DNA of 64,000 nt from Argopecten irradians (GCF_041381155.1 NC_091134.1:13952008-14016007); one strand, 5' to 3'. Counted from the first letter of the stretch, positions 48,031 through 61,864 are shown. Notes: generated by a model from the sequence alone, not told the origin. Made by a program: numbers and translations.

Positions 48031-50127
48031 AGGCATTACAGGTCATTGGGTCGGCCACCATTGGGTCATATGCACGTGCTGTAGAGAAACCAGTACGAGG
48101 TTCATCTTACCCCACCAGCAAACATTCGATATTTTGACAGTTTAATGCATTTTTTATTTCATTTTCAGATGAGTGAACCCGGCTTGAATCATGTACCCTA
48201 TTTCACTTCTTTCTCTTACATATCACACTTGAATGGTTCGGTCATAGACTTAATGAGTATATGAATTAAAATCTAGAAAAACATAAGCTGCTTTAAGTAT
48301 TAATGTCGGCTAGGTCATATTGCAATCCAGACTTTAATTCAAGAAATTAAATGAGCGTCTAGCGACGGAATTCTGAACCGGTCGGTAGGACTGGGGGAGG
48401 GGCCATCCGGCTTCTAGGTCGAGTGGGTCCTATGAGGGGCTAATTCTTACCTCCCATCCCCTTTTCCTAACCTCTTTGCAACACTTTGTTCCTCCCCATA
48501 GCCAATGTTCTATACAAGTTGTGGAAGAAACCGCGTAATGCTTGATAAAGTTAAAAACAAAGCCAGAATTGCCTAAATTAGCGCATATTTAAAGTAAAAG
48601 CATTTTGATTATAGCTTATAAAATCACTTTGTTGCTTAACCATGTTGTCATGTTAACAGTCAGTCGAGTTTGTTATTATTTCTCCCAGAGGATTGCAGTT
48701 TTGTAATCTCTATACTTTGTACTTGTAATTACAGTGTATTAATTACTGTCAATGCAATTAGACCTAAAGGGTGTTGTGGGATGTTTTGTTGAAACTTACA
48801 TTGCACTCTATGGACATTTGTAATCTTTATTTCGAGTAAATTGCAGCATAAACAAAAATACAGAAGGAAAATATTTTTATTTTTTCATCATGATTAATGC
48901 AAATTTGAAATTTCTTTTGCATTTTGTACCCATGATTTCTTTCTTAGATCATAGCCACAAAAAAGAGATGGCGTTCAGATATGAAACATTCTGGTTCTAA
49001 GCCGCACTGAAGAACTCTGACATTATTTTCTTTAATTTCAAAAATGTATAAAAGATAATCAGTTCTGAGTAAAAGTAGGTAACAACCTGTCAGATAACAC
49101 GTGGTTGCCAGTGAAAGCTGATTAGGGTATGAATATCAGGTTATCTCTATCTGGCCCCCTCCCTGATCCAAATCTTCAAAAAATCCGGACATTTATCGCC
49201 GATCGTCCGCTGCTTTCTGTGGGATGCTCTCATTATCACCGCGATCGTCGGGAAGAGAACGTGCGCTGATTCCGCACGTGAAATCGACACCACCAATCAC
49301 GTTATCCGTTACATATTTGGCGTGATCGTCATGTCATGTTTTCATCAGATAACACGAAGGATGTAGATGTTTTCTGTATTTTTCTGAATTTTTCGGTTTA
49401 TTTTTCTGCCATCTTTTGACACTACACTAATTAGCCCTGTCTGTTATCTGTGAGCAGGAATACAGCTAGAGAAAATGTCGGTTTTACTTACACGTATGCC
49501 TACATCGACGCGTTTTCTTTCTGTTTTCATTTCTATAATTTTAGGAAAAACTGGTACGGTTTGATTACGACAAAAATCCAATTTCACAAGACCATTTTGT
49601 CTCTGGTGCTTCATTGTAAATTAACTACAAACTTTTGAGTTACCACCCACAGAAATAGAGTACTATTGTTGTATTATTGTTGATAAATATATTTGTTTTC
49701 TGAAATCAAACACGGATTTCGACCCGTAACAAGCACTGCCTGATAACCGTTTCTGTATCACAAGATACCAGCATGCACTCGAGTGATTGATGTCGGTTAA
49801 TCGCGCGCGCAAACTGGGTGCACGTGCATTCCATGTCAAAAACAACTGTCCTTTTGTAAAATTCTCGTTATTTATTCGGAGTTTCTGTTAAGCGTTCTGA
49901 CAGTGGAATTATCACGGCCGACCGTTAGTTACTGGAATGACACCCTGAGCAGAGTTATGTCGAAATTCTCACCTACATTTCGGGGTTGGAGATATTTAAT
50001 TTTTGACCCCACAAGACGATTTGGAATCTGATGTTATATACTGACAACTGAAATACACCTCGGTTTAGACCAACACTGGTTTTGTATACTATTTAAGTTG
50101 TGGTAAGTTGTGGGTATACTTTGCCCT
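48031..50127. other. Gene-free region
   Basis: No supported exon. 49160-49330 is richer in CpG than its surroundings, without a recognisable gene start. Confidence 0.35.
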
Positions 50128-50400
50128 CGACTTTGAAGCTATGACATATTCCTCCTGTATTATTGCTATTATATATATTTGCCCTCCTGTATCAGCACTA
50201 ACATCATTGCCCTCCTGTATCGTATTAGAAACATTGTATATTTTGCCCTCCTGTATTAGCACTATGGTACATGTATATTTGCCCTGCTGCATTAGCACTG
50301 TGGTATTTTGTGCCCTCCTGTACTAGCACTATGGTATATTTTATCCTCATGTATTAGCACTATGGTATATTTGGCCTCCTTTATTAGCTCTATAATATAT
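50128..50400 (+). repeat. Diverged minisatellite, about 30-bp unit
   Basis: About nine imperfect units of the type GCCCTCCTGTATTAGCACTA followed by TGGTATATTT. Related single units occur near 50460-50520 and 51630. Reading frames through the array are incidental. Confidence 0.72.
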
Positions 50401-53269
50401 TTTACCCATGTTTTTTTTTAAAGAAGAACACACCCACTGAGGTATATCCTGTATATTTGCCCTCCAGTACATTAGCACTTTATCTTATTTGCTTTCCTGT
50501 ATTGTCACTGGTATATTTTGCCCCCCTACCGCTTTGGTATATTTGTTTATTGACACTGAAGAAAATTCTGTCCCTGTATGCTGATGTTGACGCTTTTTCA
50601 ATACCTGAAATAGAAATAATTCGTTCTAATTATTCACGATTTCTAACAAACGGCTAAGTAAACAATGTAGCCACTGTTATTAAGTGTACATCTAGTATTG
50701 TTGACTAAGGTTGAACAGACCCCAGGCATAAACATGCACCCAATGCAATAAAATGCATTATGGTTTTTCAATTGTGCAGGAACCCGGTAATGATTGCCAT
50801 GGAGCCAATGTAAGGAGTATTTTACGTCTTTATCACAATTTTAAAGACATTTACCGATCCAATTAGCGGGAATTTTAATTATATGCAAATGAGTAAAAAG
50901 AATACCGGCTCGGATAGTGTTTTAACCAGATACGCTATATATGCGGTGTATCAGTTCAATATGCCTTCAGTCATACTAGAAAGCCAATCGGAAACTTCCT
51001 CGAGAAACTCAAACTTTAATTGTTTTAAAAATTTAACACCGTGAGAAAAACGAAAAGAGCAGAAATCATTAGATAGCTGAAATTATTCAAATGAGTGCCG
51101 AACTTGGTCGACTTTCGGTAATTGTTCGGCTCTTGATTAAATTATAGGTTCTGCTAGCCGATACCTCAGACCAGAACGCCATAATTGAATCCCTTAAAGA
51201 TTTCTAAAACATTTTCGGTCAAAAAAACAACCACAATTAAAGCTTCTTCCATTACATATAGGTTCAGGAATGACAGTCAAAATAGACCTGCTTTTAAAAT
51301 CTATTGCGTGTATTTTCCTTATTTCTTTTGTCATCTTAGTTTTGACAGCTTTTGTCTTCTTTGCCAGCTAGTGTATCGTCCCAAGCAGTACACACATAGT
51401 TGGATATTATTAAAAAAAACAAGCTAATACCAGGGCCCTAATACCTTTATGTTAAACAAAGTGATTATGGTATCAGATGAAATTAAATTTTTATATTTTC
51501 AATTTTAGCTATTTTGAGAAGCATAAAAAATATTACACTAGACTAGAACGTGGACAAATGAGTGCGAAATGATAGTCTTTGTTTTCATGCTTTTACGCAA
51601 ATTTTTCTAAATTCTTAATGAGATGTTCCCCTTCTGTATTATCACTGACGTCATATTTCTGCCATTGCAGTTTTATGCCTATAACCATGAATTGCACCAC
51701 ATTAACATAAACTGCTGTTCATCCATTTTCTCATCTGGCTTTGCAATTCCAAACCCTGTTTTAAACGCGTCATATGAATCAATAGAAACGCGTTAGATTC
51801 TTTTTAAACTGTTCCTCACATCAGATTCAAAACCTATTATCCTCAACAACGCCGTTACATACACCACGTGATGAAAAAAGGTCAAAGGTAAAGTGAGTTC
51901 ACACCTGAAATTGACAGCGGCTGCATGTTTCCGTCCGGCCAGTCTGTCAACGTTCTCCATGTAATTGACATGCCCTAGGTTCTCGGCGAAATCGACAGTA
52001 ATCGAATATCCGACTTGAAAAGTATTTTGACAGTTAACTAACCTTTTCTGATGTGGTTAATGTCATTTTCTACCACGCAGAGCCCGGATGCACCGCCATG
52101 TTTGTGACATTTGATCGACCTTCCCCGCCGGGGTCATATTTGCGCGTGACAGTCCCACAATAGAATGATACATCGTAATTAAAGCAAGCTCTCTTTGTAG
52201 GAAAACATACCCGTATCCCAAGTGACAAGTGGACAATTCGAATGACAAAGTAAAGCTTGTCCTCGTAAAATAGCTGTCATTTTCAAGTCGCATGTCTAGA
52301 AACTTTTTATTCTTTGGTGAAAATAGAAATATGACATTATATATATGAATGCTGATGTGTCTGTCTCATTATATATACGTTTGTGTATTCATAGTCGCAT
52401 CGACAATATTGGCATTAAAATAATAATAATGTTAGAAATATTCAGTCTCCTTTTATCGTTACCAAACAAAAATATACAATAGCAATTAATGACAAAAACG
52501 GTTACCAACCTAGGTCTATTCATATATGAAAAAAAATTTATTATGCTTTCTTGTGAACATGAATATGTATGAGTTGCATCGTTTGAAGACGTTAAAGAAA
52601 AAACAATCTGGGCTGTGCTGAAGATGAGTCAATTCATCTTTTAACGGATGGTCAAGATAAACGATACCTATATATTTCAACATCAAAACCCTGGAAACAT
52701 AACAGTTGATGTTTCTAATTCTTTTCACCTTTCCACAATTATTTATTTCTTTAACACATTGTAAAATTCTTTGGCATGCATTTCTTTGATTGAAAGTTCC
52801 ATTTATCCCTTTTCTGTTCTTTTTACAAAATTTTAATAAATACATGTACATCATACCAACCATTTTGCAAACTTTTTTTTTTTTAATTTATTTATTAGTA
52901 ACATAATATTTTTGATACGATCAATTTTATCAGTTAACTTGTAAAGAGGGCTAAAACAGATTCCCACAAATTGAGTAGACTTTGATGCATGGCAATCGGT
53001 GTAAAATTCGAAACGCTGGACTGTTTGTAAACTTGCAAAGCTGAAGAACACGTTTCGTAGTTTGGAAAATTTGTGAAATACAACTCGCCTTAGACATTCT
53101 ATATATTTTTTGTTACGATGAAATAAATCTCGTGTTTCATATCGTAATGCCAGGCCCAGAAATCTTGTGAACGTTATATAATGTACTTTTGTTCTGGTTC
53201 CAGGTTTATGATGTCTGTTTTCAACATCTGACTTAATGTTTTTTTCAGTACGCACAAAAAATGCAGATT
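50401..53269. other. Gene-free region
   Basis: AT-rich. Around 50860-50960 homeodomain- and octamer-like words cluster (CAATTAGCGG, TTTTAATTA, ATGCAAAT). The minus-strand open frame at 52851-53255 (134 codons, GTG start) has low-complexity AT-rich content and no family resemblance. Confidence 0.35.
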
Positions 53270-53345
53270 GCGCATGGTCACGTGCGCGTTAACACCGCGG
53301 GGCCGCCATTTTGGAATGTTAGATGTCTCGGACATATTTGCCGCA
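53270..53345 (-). promoter_or_regulatory. Promoter-like CpG segment with YY1- and E-box-type motifs
   Basis: On the minus strand it reads CCAAAATGGCGGCCCCGCGG, then GCGCACGTGACCATGCGCAA. That is a YY1-type CAAAATGGCGGC, a CACGTG E-box and GCGCA words within 70 bp of CpG-rich DNA. In animals YY1 sites of this form commonly lie at or just after transcription starts. A leftward transcript is therefore plausible, but no exon was identified. Confidence 0.3.
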
Positions 53346-56300
53346 GAATGGAACCCCACGGGGCCCAGACCATCATTCTTCTCATAAAATCTCATTCGGT
53401 ACGGACGATTTACTATAAAATATGACTTCTAGGTCTATCACGCCTGCTTACGATATTATATTCACAATGACAGTTAGAGCGGAAAGTCGTCAGTACCAGA
53501 TGTAGGGAATTGCACAAATCATAGCTCGGTACTGTGAGGAATAAAAGATGAAGGTGATATTATCAGATAATGCATAATACCAGCACCATCTGACGAATTG
53601 AGATTTTTCGTTACGACGATTTTCCTTTCTTATGATCATGTAGTTTTGTCATTTACCTTTGAAAGTGACACGCTTCTATGGGAAGATTACTCTGCGAACC
53701 AAAATGACTATCAATGGTTTCCTCCCTTAGTTGTCTACTCTCTACCAGGCTTTGCTCACTACGTCTGCAATAGGGGCGGGAACCACTTTAAAAAAGAATT
53801 GAACAACTGATGACATGAGATTTAAAACAGTTGGAATAAAATTGCTGTTTTTCCTTCCATATTTTGTCTTGCGTTGCAGTATATAGTTTTCAAGCAATGT
53901 GACGAAGCGTTCGTGTCTGAAGTCTAGCAGAAAACGTAAAGATCGCTACATAAAAACACATAGGAAATGACCATTTCAAAGTATAATGAAATTTTGAAAA
54001 GAGTATTTGTGATGAACGACAGCATGATATATTTTATTTTACTGTAATGTGTAAGATCTCCATAAATTTGTTTTAGATATAGTTTCCTTCTATCTTACAC
54101 ATGTAAGATTGCATGATATGGATACTCCCAACAATGTACTGAGGTCGTTGTGGGTAATAGCTTCCTGGTAATACTTACCCAGCAGCGTTAATTCAAATAT
54201 ATAGAACGGTCCTGAGAGACACAACTTAGGGAAAAGAGAAGTGCTTACAAGGAGTGTTCCGAAAAATTATAGCCCAATATTCTGAATCTTTAAGGAACGA
54301 TATTGTTCGTTTAATACAAGAATTAAAAGCTAATTACTCTTTCTATACCAATAAATGTAGTTTCGTTCGACAAAAAAAAACTTGAGTATTATTGTCTCTG
54401 ATGATTCTTTCTCTAACAGTAAATATACATGTTCTAGCGTCAAGAGCAAGAATATATGAGTAACACGTAATCCTGCAATTATCGGGCGTACGATTACAAC
54501 GTATGCAGCACCAAAACTGTTATACGGTGTCTGAGAAACGATTTCTCAGAAAGAAAAAAACAAACATATCGCTATTGTTTTGATGTAACTACTCCTATTA
54601 TGTTTCGGCAAATTGCTTTTAACACAAATTAAGATAGGCCATTTGGAATAGCATTATCTTTAACGTTTCCAATCCCTGCTGATCGAAATTGTCAACTTGT
54701 AACACTGAAGAATTAAGCAAAAACACTATTCGTTAATGATACATTCATCCATCACTTAAACTTGGAGATTACAAACTACAAGTGAGTTTTTTTTTTCTAA
54801 ACGAGCCGTTCTGTAAGTTTCGTGAGCTCAACGGAGTTTGTTCGTTCTGGAGCTCGTAAGGCAACTAAATTTGGAATCTTATATTTTCTGTTCTTCTTAA
54901 ACTGACTTCTTCCTTGTATCTCCTTTGAAGCCGCCTCACTTTTGGCCATGACATTTGAAGACAAAATAATTCTAAGAATTAGACATTTCCTAGCATCTGT
55001 GTCCGGAGTTAAGGTCAAACGGATGGCCAGGCTAGGTTTGTATATACTGTATAACGCCGTGATTTTGATGCTTACTTACTTGGTACAACACACATGTTTA
55101 CACAGTAAGCCGGGGGAAATCGCTTTATTGACCTGTACCTTAGCAGGCAGCAACAAATAAAACGCTTTTAAGGCGAAGTAAATTACATGATAACCTTCAG
55201 TTTTATTACGAATCCGCAAACTTTCATGAGCGACCCTACTCTAAGTCGGCACTAAATATGTCACTCCTGGACGTTTCTGCCCTGTATCGGGCCAGCATCC
55301 TACGTACTCCGAACCTACATGTCTGTGAGCGAAAGCCCACGTGATTTTCACGCTACATCTGAAAACGTCACCATTTGACGTAAGGGAAAGTTACATATAT
55401 CTACGGAGGCCTAGCAGCCGCAGCATTTTTTTCTAGCATTAAGGTACATTTTGTCAATTTTTGATAACTCCGGAGATCTGTCAGAACTACGAGATAAAAG
55501 AAGTAAAAATTGCGAAATCGTCATGATCAAATTCGGTCAAAGTTTCTTTTTTCGAAAACTACAAATTTCCTTATTGGGATCTTTGTTTTCAAAATCGATC
55601 GAAGTCACGTTCGGGGTTTCAAATTAAGCAAAGGTCAATTCCATGGTATTGTTTTTAAAATCTCGTCAAGATTCAATGTTTCCGAAACGTTGAAGATTTT
55701 AGAACTCGGATCATTAAGTCCAACCTCCGTTGTCTATGGAAATGACCTTGGCGTCTTTGGACAGATGACCTTGAACTTAAAAGACGTCTTGTCAGTTAAG
55801 ACCCACAGTGATCTCAGGAGAAATTAGAAAGTAACAACGGAGCTGATCTGATGTTTTACTCCCTAGGTTTCTTCAGAGTATCCCATAAGTGTGACAATTT
55901 ATAGGCTACAATTGACAATGATCTATGCTCCCCTGATATTAAGATAACTTCCTTAATGTAACTTATTTATCTGTGATTCGTGTTTTGTTCACCTTTTAGT
56001 TTCTACAATCACTGGCCTTTCACACTTACAGAATTAAACAACTTCGTTTAGCGAGTATTTACGACATAACGAACCACTGTCGGCAGACGACATGCGGGTC
56101 TCTCAACTGCGATACGCGCGATCCGGAGGAAAGGACGATTGCGGGCTAACTGATAAATAACAGATAAATGAGGGGCTGTGTTTGTATTTTGTGCAAACCG
56201 TCATTGCTTCCTCCATTTTACTGAGAAATAACGACTACACGCCACGATACCAGACGATAGTCGACGAGGACGCCATGTCGCTTGGTCACATGGTTATGTC

Positions 56301-56824
56301 ATCTTGGACATTGATAAATGATGAAAGTAGCAACTACATCCACCCGATGGAGATAACTAATTATTTATTGGCTATATGCGCCTGGTAATTAGCGGATTGT
56401 ATCTAGTAGGTGGAAGACTTTTTCAGCCAAGATTTTCAATCTGTGCGGACGTTGACAAACGACTTAAAGCCTGGTCCAGTCTCCCGACGCCGATTCTCTA
56501 TTAGTGATACTGTGGTTACAGATACAGTCTGCATTCGGAATACATAGGATTTAACCTTGATTGATATTGGTTCTGTGAATGCCAGGCACTTTTGAAAACC
56601 ACGTTGTTTCGGTGACCTCGATGGAGAGTACACTAACTTCTAGTCTGCAATCAACAGAGTAATTCAAATTTAGGCCACGTAAATTGAGTTTCATTCCCAA
56701 CCAGACATACAACAAAATAAATTATTCCGTATGCGGAATATTCAAAAATCTAAGTCAATGCAGTGCTTTGAACAAATAAAGCATCATGTTGTGTGAGACA
56801 TTTTAGAAAGTATGTTTCTTCAAT
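53346..56824. other. Gene-free region with a family A fragment
   Basis: An internal family A fragment lies at about 54850-54955 (AGGCAACTAAATTTGGAATC and CCGCCTCACTTTTGGCCATG). 53705-53785 resembles 6880-6935. Open frames at 55510-55827 and 56182-56388 (+) are unrecognised and lack clear splice sites. Confidence 0.35.
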
Positions 56825-57137
56825 TACCAAGGTCATTTACCGTCGTTAAGGTCATTGTACCCCGAAAATGGTCAACGCCATTCCTGGAGTTCCTTTGTCA
56901 AGGTCATTCATTCTGATTACGCCATCCATTTCTTTCGTTTTGAAAACGTTTGCCAATGTCAATTTTTTCAATAACTTTATGAAAATATTCATTTTCTCTT
57001 TATTATCACGTAAATAAGCATATGAACTTTGGTAAATGTAGTTTACATTTTTACACAGTAAGGTTATTTTCTCTCGATTAAATGTCAAGGATACTTTCCC
57101 CGGATACATGGTCAATGTCATATTGTGCGAATACATT

Positions 57138-57747
57138 TCCAAGGTCATTTGTACTGAATATTTGTCATTCCTCCCTATATACCTTTGTCAAGGTCATTTG
57201 TCCTGAATATTTTGTCATTCCTTCCTATAAACCTTTGTCAAGGTCGTTTGTCCTGAATATTTTGTCATTCATTCCTATATACCTTTGTTAAGATTATTTG
57301 TCCTAAATATTTTGTCATTCCTCCCTATATACTTTTGTCAAGGTCATTTGTCCTGAATATTTTGTCATTCCTCCCTATATACTTTTGTCAAGGTCATTTG
57401 TCCTGAATATTTTGTCATTCCTCCCTATATACCTTTGTCAAGGTCGTTTGTCCTGAATATTTTGTCATTCCTCCCTATATACCTTTGTCAAGGTCATTTG
57501 CCTTAAATATTTTGTTATTCCTCCTTATATACCTTTATCAAGGTCGTTTGTCTTTAATATTTTGTCATTCATTCCTATATACCTTTGTCAATGTCATTTG
57601 TCCTGAATATTTTGTCATTCCTCCCTATATACCTTTGTCAAGGTCGTTTGTCCTGAATATTTTGTCATTCCTCCCTATATACCTTTGTCAATGTCATTTG
57701 TCCTGAATATTTTGTCATTCCTCCCTATATACCTTTGTCAAGGTCTT
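57138..57747 (+). repeat. 50-bp minisatellite, about 13 units
   Basis: The unit TTTGTCAAGGTCATTTGTCC continues TGAATATTTTGTCATTCCTC and CCTATATACC. Successive units keep a 50-bp step with only substitutions. A degenerate approach with AAGGTCATT words begins near 56825. AGGTCA-type half-sites recur once per unit. Confidence 0.9.
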
Positions 57748-58985
57748 TTTCATTTATTTCACAGACAACGCCACACCTTGATACCGAGCCAAGGACATTT
57801 TTTACTGATGCATAAATGCTAAAATTAAAACAAATACGTCTATATTAGTGGATCTCTAAGGGTAAATGTTATGAAATGGCTACCTATGTACTTAACAAAC
57901 ACTTTCATGACAATATTGTCCAGTTCATTATATCTAGACACCACATTAACGGGAAGCCGTCCTTAAATGACCCTGGCTGTTAATAGAGTAAAGCAAACAA
58001 AACAAAACCAAATTTCGTTTCCTATTTAGATATAATGTGAATGTATATCTCATATCTGTGTCGAATTTAAAGAAGGCATCCATTACTCGATAATCCCAAT
58101 CACTTGGAGAAAGGTACGGCAGTCTACAAGCAGGGTAATAACCTTTCATAATTTTTCAATTTCCTGTTGAATAGATTGTTACTGGTAACGCCAAACCGAA
58201 ACTATTTGGAACAATTCCGGAATCTCATTTACCGGAAACCGCTGAATTAATTAGTAATGTCCGCCCAAGTACATCGTACAGATATCGGTAATAATTGTAA
58301 TTCTTATTTCCATTCTTTTCTCCAATTATGAGTTTTACCGCAAAGAGTGTTGCGATCGTCTGCCCGTAAATGCTTCGCCTGAAGCAAAAACATTTTTCTT
58401 CGCCAGAAAAAAATTGACATACAAAGAATTCATCCGAACACTGGCTGTTCCTGACGACTATTCCAATTATAATTGTAATTGGGTCCAGTCTAATTATATT
58501 TAGATTTCATTAAGGCTGCGGTTTGAAATTAATTTTAGTAACCTTTTTCATTAGGTTCGTTTTGGACACACGAGAAATGACCAATTATCGCGTTAGGGCT
58601 TATAAAGGTGTTGAACGACGTGCTTTATATCCTTTTGTTGTCACACAGGGATTCAACTTTTACCCAACAAAGAACTTGTGACGTAATAAGGTCGGTACCC
58701 GGGCCGATTTGATAACCAGTACATTCTCACATATATGGTCTCGCTCTAATTAACCATTTATTCTTATGAAACTAAATAGATCTTAATTTAAAAGATGCCT
58801 GAAAGGACAAAAAATAATTATATTGTGAACAGTCGTCTTCTTTAGAGCTTAACATGCATGGAGCGTGTGACATGACCCAGTTTGTCTTTAGTGTGTTATT
58901 TAGATATGTAAGCCCGTGCGTCATTTTTCAAATGTATTCTTCATTTTCATCATTTTCTCTTCTTCTTCTCCTTCTTGTCGTTGAT
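57748..58985. other. Gene-free spacer
   Basis: A short SINE/family A tail fragment lies at 57955-58010 (CCGTCCTTAAATGACCCTGG). AT-rich words such as TAATTAGTAAT and AATTATAATTGTAATT cluster at 58240-58510. No gene is supported. Confidence 0.35.
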
Positions 58986-59087
58986 ATCTATGACGTTTTT
59001 GTTGCTACGTCATCTCTATATCTATGACGTTTTGGTTGCTACGTCATCTCTATATCTATGACGTTATTGTTGCTACGGCATCATATC
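58986..59087 (+). repeat. 34-bp x 3 tandem array of paired CRE-like half sites
   Basis: Each unit reads ATCTATGACGTTTTTGTTGC then TACGTCATCTCTAT, starting at 58986, 59020 and 59054. It places TGACGT and ACGTCA as an inverted pair. The third unit has a changed second site (ACGGCA). Confidence 0.8.
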
Positions 59088-61646
59088 AAAAGGTTTAAGA
59101 TGGATTTCACCTAGCTTTTCTTGTGTTTCTATGTACCTGAAGATGGCCAAGAGGCCGAAAATTTGTGGAAGGGATATTTATACTATTTAATGTTTATATA
59201 TATTCTCCCTCTGGAGAACTAGTATTTGGAAGTTACTTTGATATTATTACCATATCCTCAAACTGTTTATTTCGATATTGGTAAAGTATAAATGTGGCAA
59301 AAACCATTTAACGCTCCCAAATACCAATATGGTTCATCAACCGACTTCAGAACTCTACATAGCAACTAGCGAGTGGTCGGAATTGTAAAAATTGTAATGG
59401 GAAAAGAACCGAGAAAAGAGACAACTGTCCTTGACCTTTACTCTGTTGTTCAAATGTGATGTGAATTGGTTGTTAACCATTGAACTGATAGCAAACATCT
59501 ACAGAAAAATCTCACAGAAGCTTTCATCAGCTTTCGTCAGTCATTTTGTACAATCATAAATTCACGCCTTTCAGTGGATGATTGCAATTGACGAAGTTCA
59601 GTTTATAAACAAACGATAGTACCATGGTTAAAACGACAGGGTTCTTTAGGGTGTCCGCCTTTCATCAGCTCTCCATCTCTCTCGTTTGTTCGTCAAAATC
59701 TTGATAGGCCTGAACTATTTGTAAGCAAATATATAACACGGTAGGTATGCAGGTCTCGTGAGCACGCGCGCACGTCCATCAAGATGATTGTAATTGGTCC
59801 GACGAGCTAAGCCTACAATCGGTCAGATCAACATTCAACACTTGATGGTTGAGCATCTGAATTCAGAATAAAGGAAAATGTGTGGAAGAAAAAAACTATG
59901 TATAGGAAAATATGTAACGGTATGCTTGGGCAATTTGTGATGTCAGATTAGACACATATAAAGCCATGTATCATTGCTATCATTCTGGAAATTAACCAAC
60001 TTTAAAACAAAAATTCTGAATTTTTACGTACAAATTACATTTGATTTTTCCCTTTTTTCCGAAATGTTATTCTCAAGTACTGAGCTAGAGTTTCTAAAGT
60101 CCCCACGCAATAGCAAAACGCTATAATTATCATGACAAAACACTACCAAAACCTCTGATTGAAGAATGTCCTTGGCCAATATGTTAAAGGCATCATGCGG
60201 TTAACGTTCAAATCCCATTTCCTGAAATGTATATAGCTACTTGGCGGGAAATTGTCAGCGTCTTAAACGGACATTCATCACTCTCTGAAAAGAGTTGGCT
60301 TACAAAAGGCGCCCGAGGGATGGATAGGGGCCCAACGCAGGCGCCGTAGGACACCTTGTGCTTCTGAGAAAGTAATGCATTTTGGTAATGGAATCGGCGT
60401 TTATTACACTTCAAATTTAATATCTGATTTGAATAATCTATTTTGCTACGATCTAAGGGGCACTGTGGTTCCGTTGCATTTAAGTCGTCTTCACGCCATG
60501 GAGAATTTGCCGGTGTTTGTGGGTGAGAAAAATGGTTTCTTTGGTGATATCAAGCAATGAAAAACGTATCAAAAACTAATTTGAAGCTATCAGTGGTTAT
60601 CGCGTAAGATAAAAACCGCAACGCATTTTTTTCATCCTGTCAGAACTTGAAAGATCTGCTGATGTATTTTACGGATCAAATGAAAACTGTCAGTTTGATA
60701 CATAAAATTATGAAAAAAATGAAAAATGGATTTGTTCACGGGAAAAAAATTGTTGGTCGGTGCTGTAATAACTCGGAGCGGCCAGTACAAACGATTACAG
60801 TTAGATTACAGAAAGACGGTTTTTCATCGGTCTTGAATTATTTCGTATTTAGTCAGCGTATCACAACACTACCCGTCGGATGCTGTCACCTTCATTATAT
60901 TTGTCAAACACATTTTCTACAAACGCTATCATTCAATGGCCGACTAATCAAAAAATCTCACACAAACCATTTGTCACCCAGCTTTCCGGAAACCACGGTC
61001 CGGGCACGCTTCGGATATTCGTCGCGCTGTCTGCATCAAATTCTGATAGCATTTTCAAATATATCGCCGAATAGCTACCAATCATTCTTGGCCACGGAAT
61101 TGGCCGTCATACTTTTATTTGCTTGTCGTGTTTTAATAATCTCTATGAGAAATGTTGTAATTTCGTAGTTTATCTCCGTGTAAAACAATCTTATTCCTGC
61201 GGAATTGTCTATTCTATCAATTGATGAACCATCAGACTCTCGCCGCGATTTCTCGTGCAGAGTTCGATCTTGTCTGATTCGGCACCCTGGCGCCTTTTCG
61301 ATGACAGCGATGCGCCCAGGGGAAGAGGAAGCGCCGCTTGTGGCGGTCAGAGCCAATTATTGCTACCATTTTCGAGTTGAAAATTGCAACAGACAGAAAG
61401 ACAAAACAAATAATTTCTGTCAAATAGTTAACAGGATGATTGGGGCATCCAAATAAATAGACAGACATGAAATAAAGTGATATTTCTCTCCATAGTAGTT
61501 TCCTTTGTCGTGATATACTTCCCTTTTACAGCGCTATAACCACAGGTCAATTTGTACACAGTAATTGTGTCAACAAAGGTCAAATTGATTTCTTTTCTCT
61601 CGATTATTGCAGTAAACAAAAACACGGTACAAGGTACATCTGGAGG
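59088..61646. other. Gene-free region
   Basis: Open frames at 60647-61168 and 61205-61456 (+) and 61075-61356 (-) are the longest. They start at TTG or overlap each other, and none shows a known domain. 61240-61360 is GC-richer and could hide an exon, but no frame is convincing. Confidence 0.3.
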
Positions 61647-61658
61647 AGATACATGTAT

Positions 61659-61864
61659 TTTTTTTAAACTTTATTTTACATCGATTACGAAACAAGTTAT
61701 CCAACTTATGTAAATCACTCTTGATGGCCCGGATGTAAGCGCGCGAGGGATCTTAGTGTGGGAGGAAACCGGAGTGCCAGGAGAAAACCCACGTGATCGG
61801 GCAGGTGACCCCTAACCTTTTCACGTCCGTGTGGTGAAAGGCGGGTGGCTTAACCACTACACCA
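61659..61864 (-). mobile_element. tRNA-derived SINE (second family) with 12-bp target duplication
   Basis: AGATACATGTAT occurs at 61647-61658 and 61865-61876. On the minus strand it starts CTTGGTGTAGTGGTTAAGCC, a tRNA-like A box (TGGTGTAGTGG). It continues with GGAGGAAACC-type sequence in complement and ends in an A-rich tail (T run on the plus strand). It lacks the stem-loop tail of the SINE at 12886 and so belongs to a different family. Confidence 0.75.

Noticed and set aside
50128..50400. CRISPR-like regular repeat
   Set aside because: Repeats are contiguous and diverged with no unique spacers, in a eukaryotic setting.
52851..53255. 134-codon minus-strand frame downstream of the promoter-like segment
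   Set aside because: GTG start, AT-driven Lys/Phe-rich composition, no family likeness. Kept only as context for the promoter note.
57082..57706. Open frames through the 50-bp minisatellite
   Set aside because: A 50-bp unit is not a multiple of three; the repeated peptides are by-products of the repeat.
60647..61168. 173-codon plus-strand frame
   Set aside because: TTG start, no ATG context, no domain, and overlapping frames of similar quality; probably chance.
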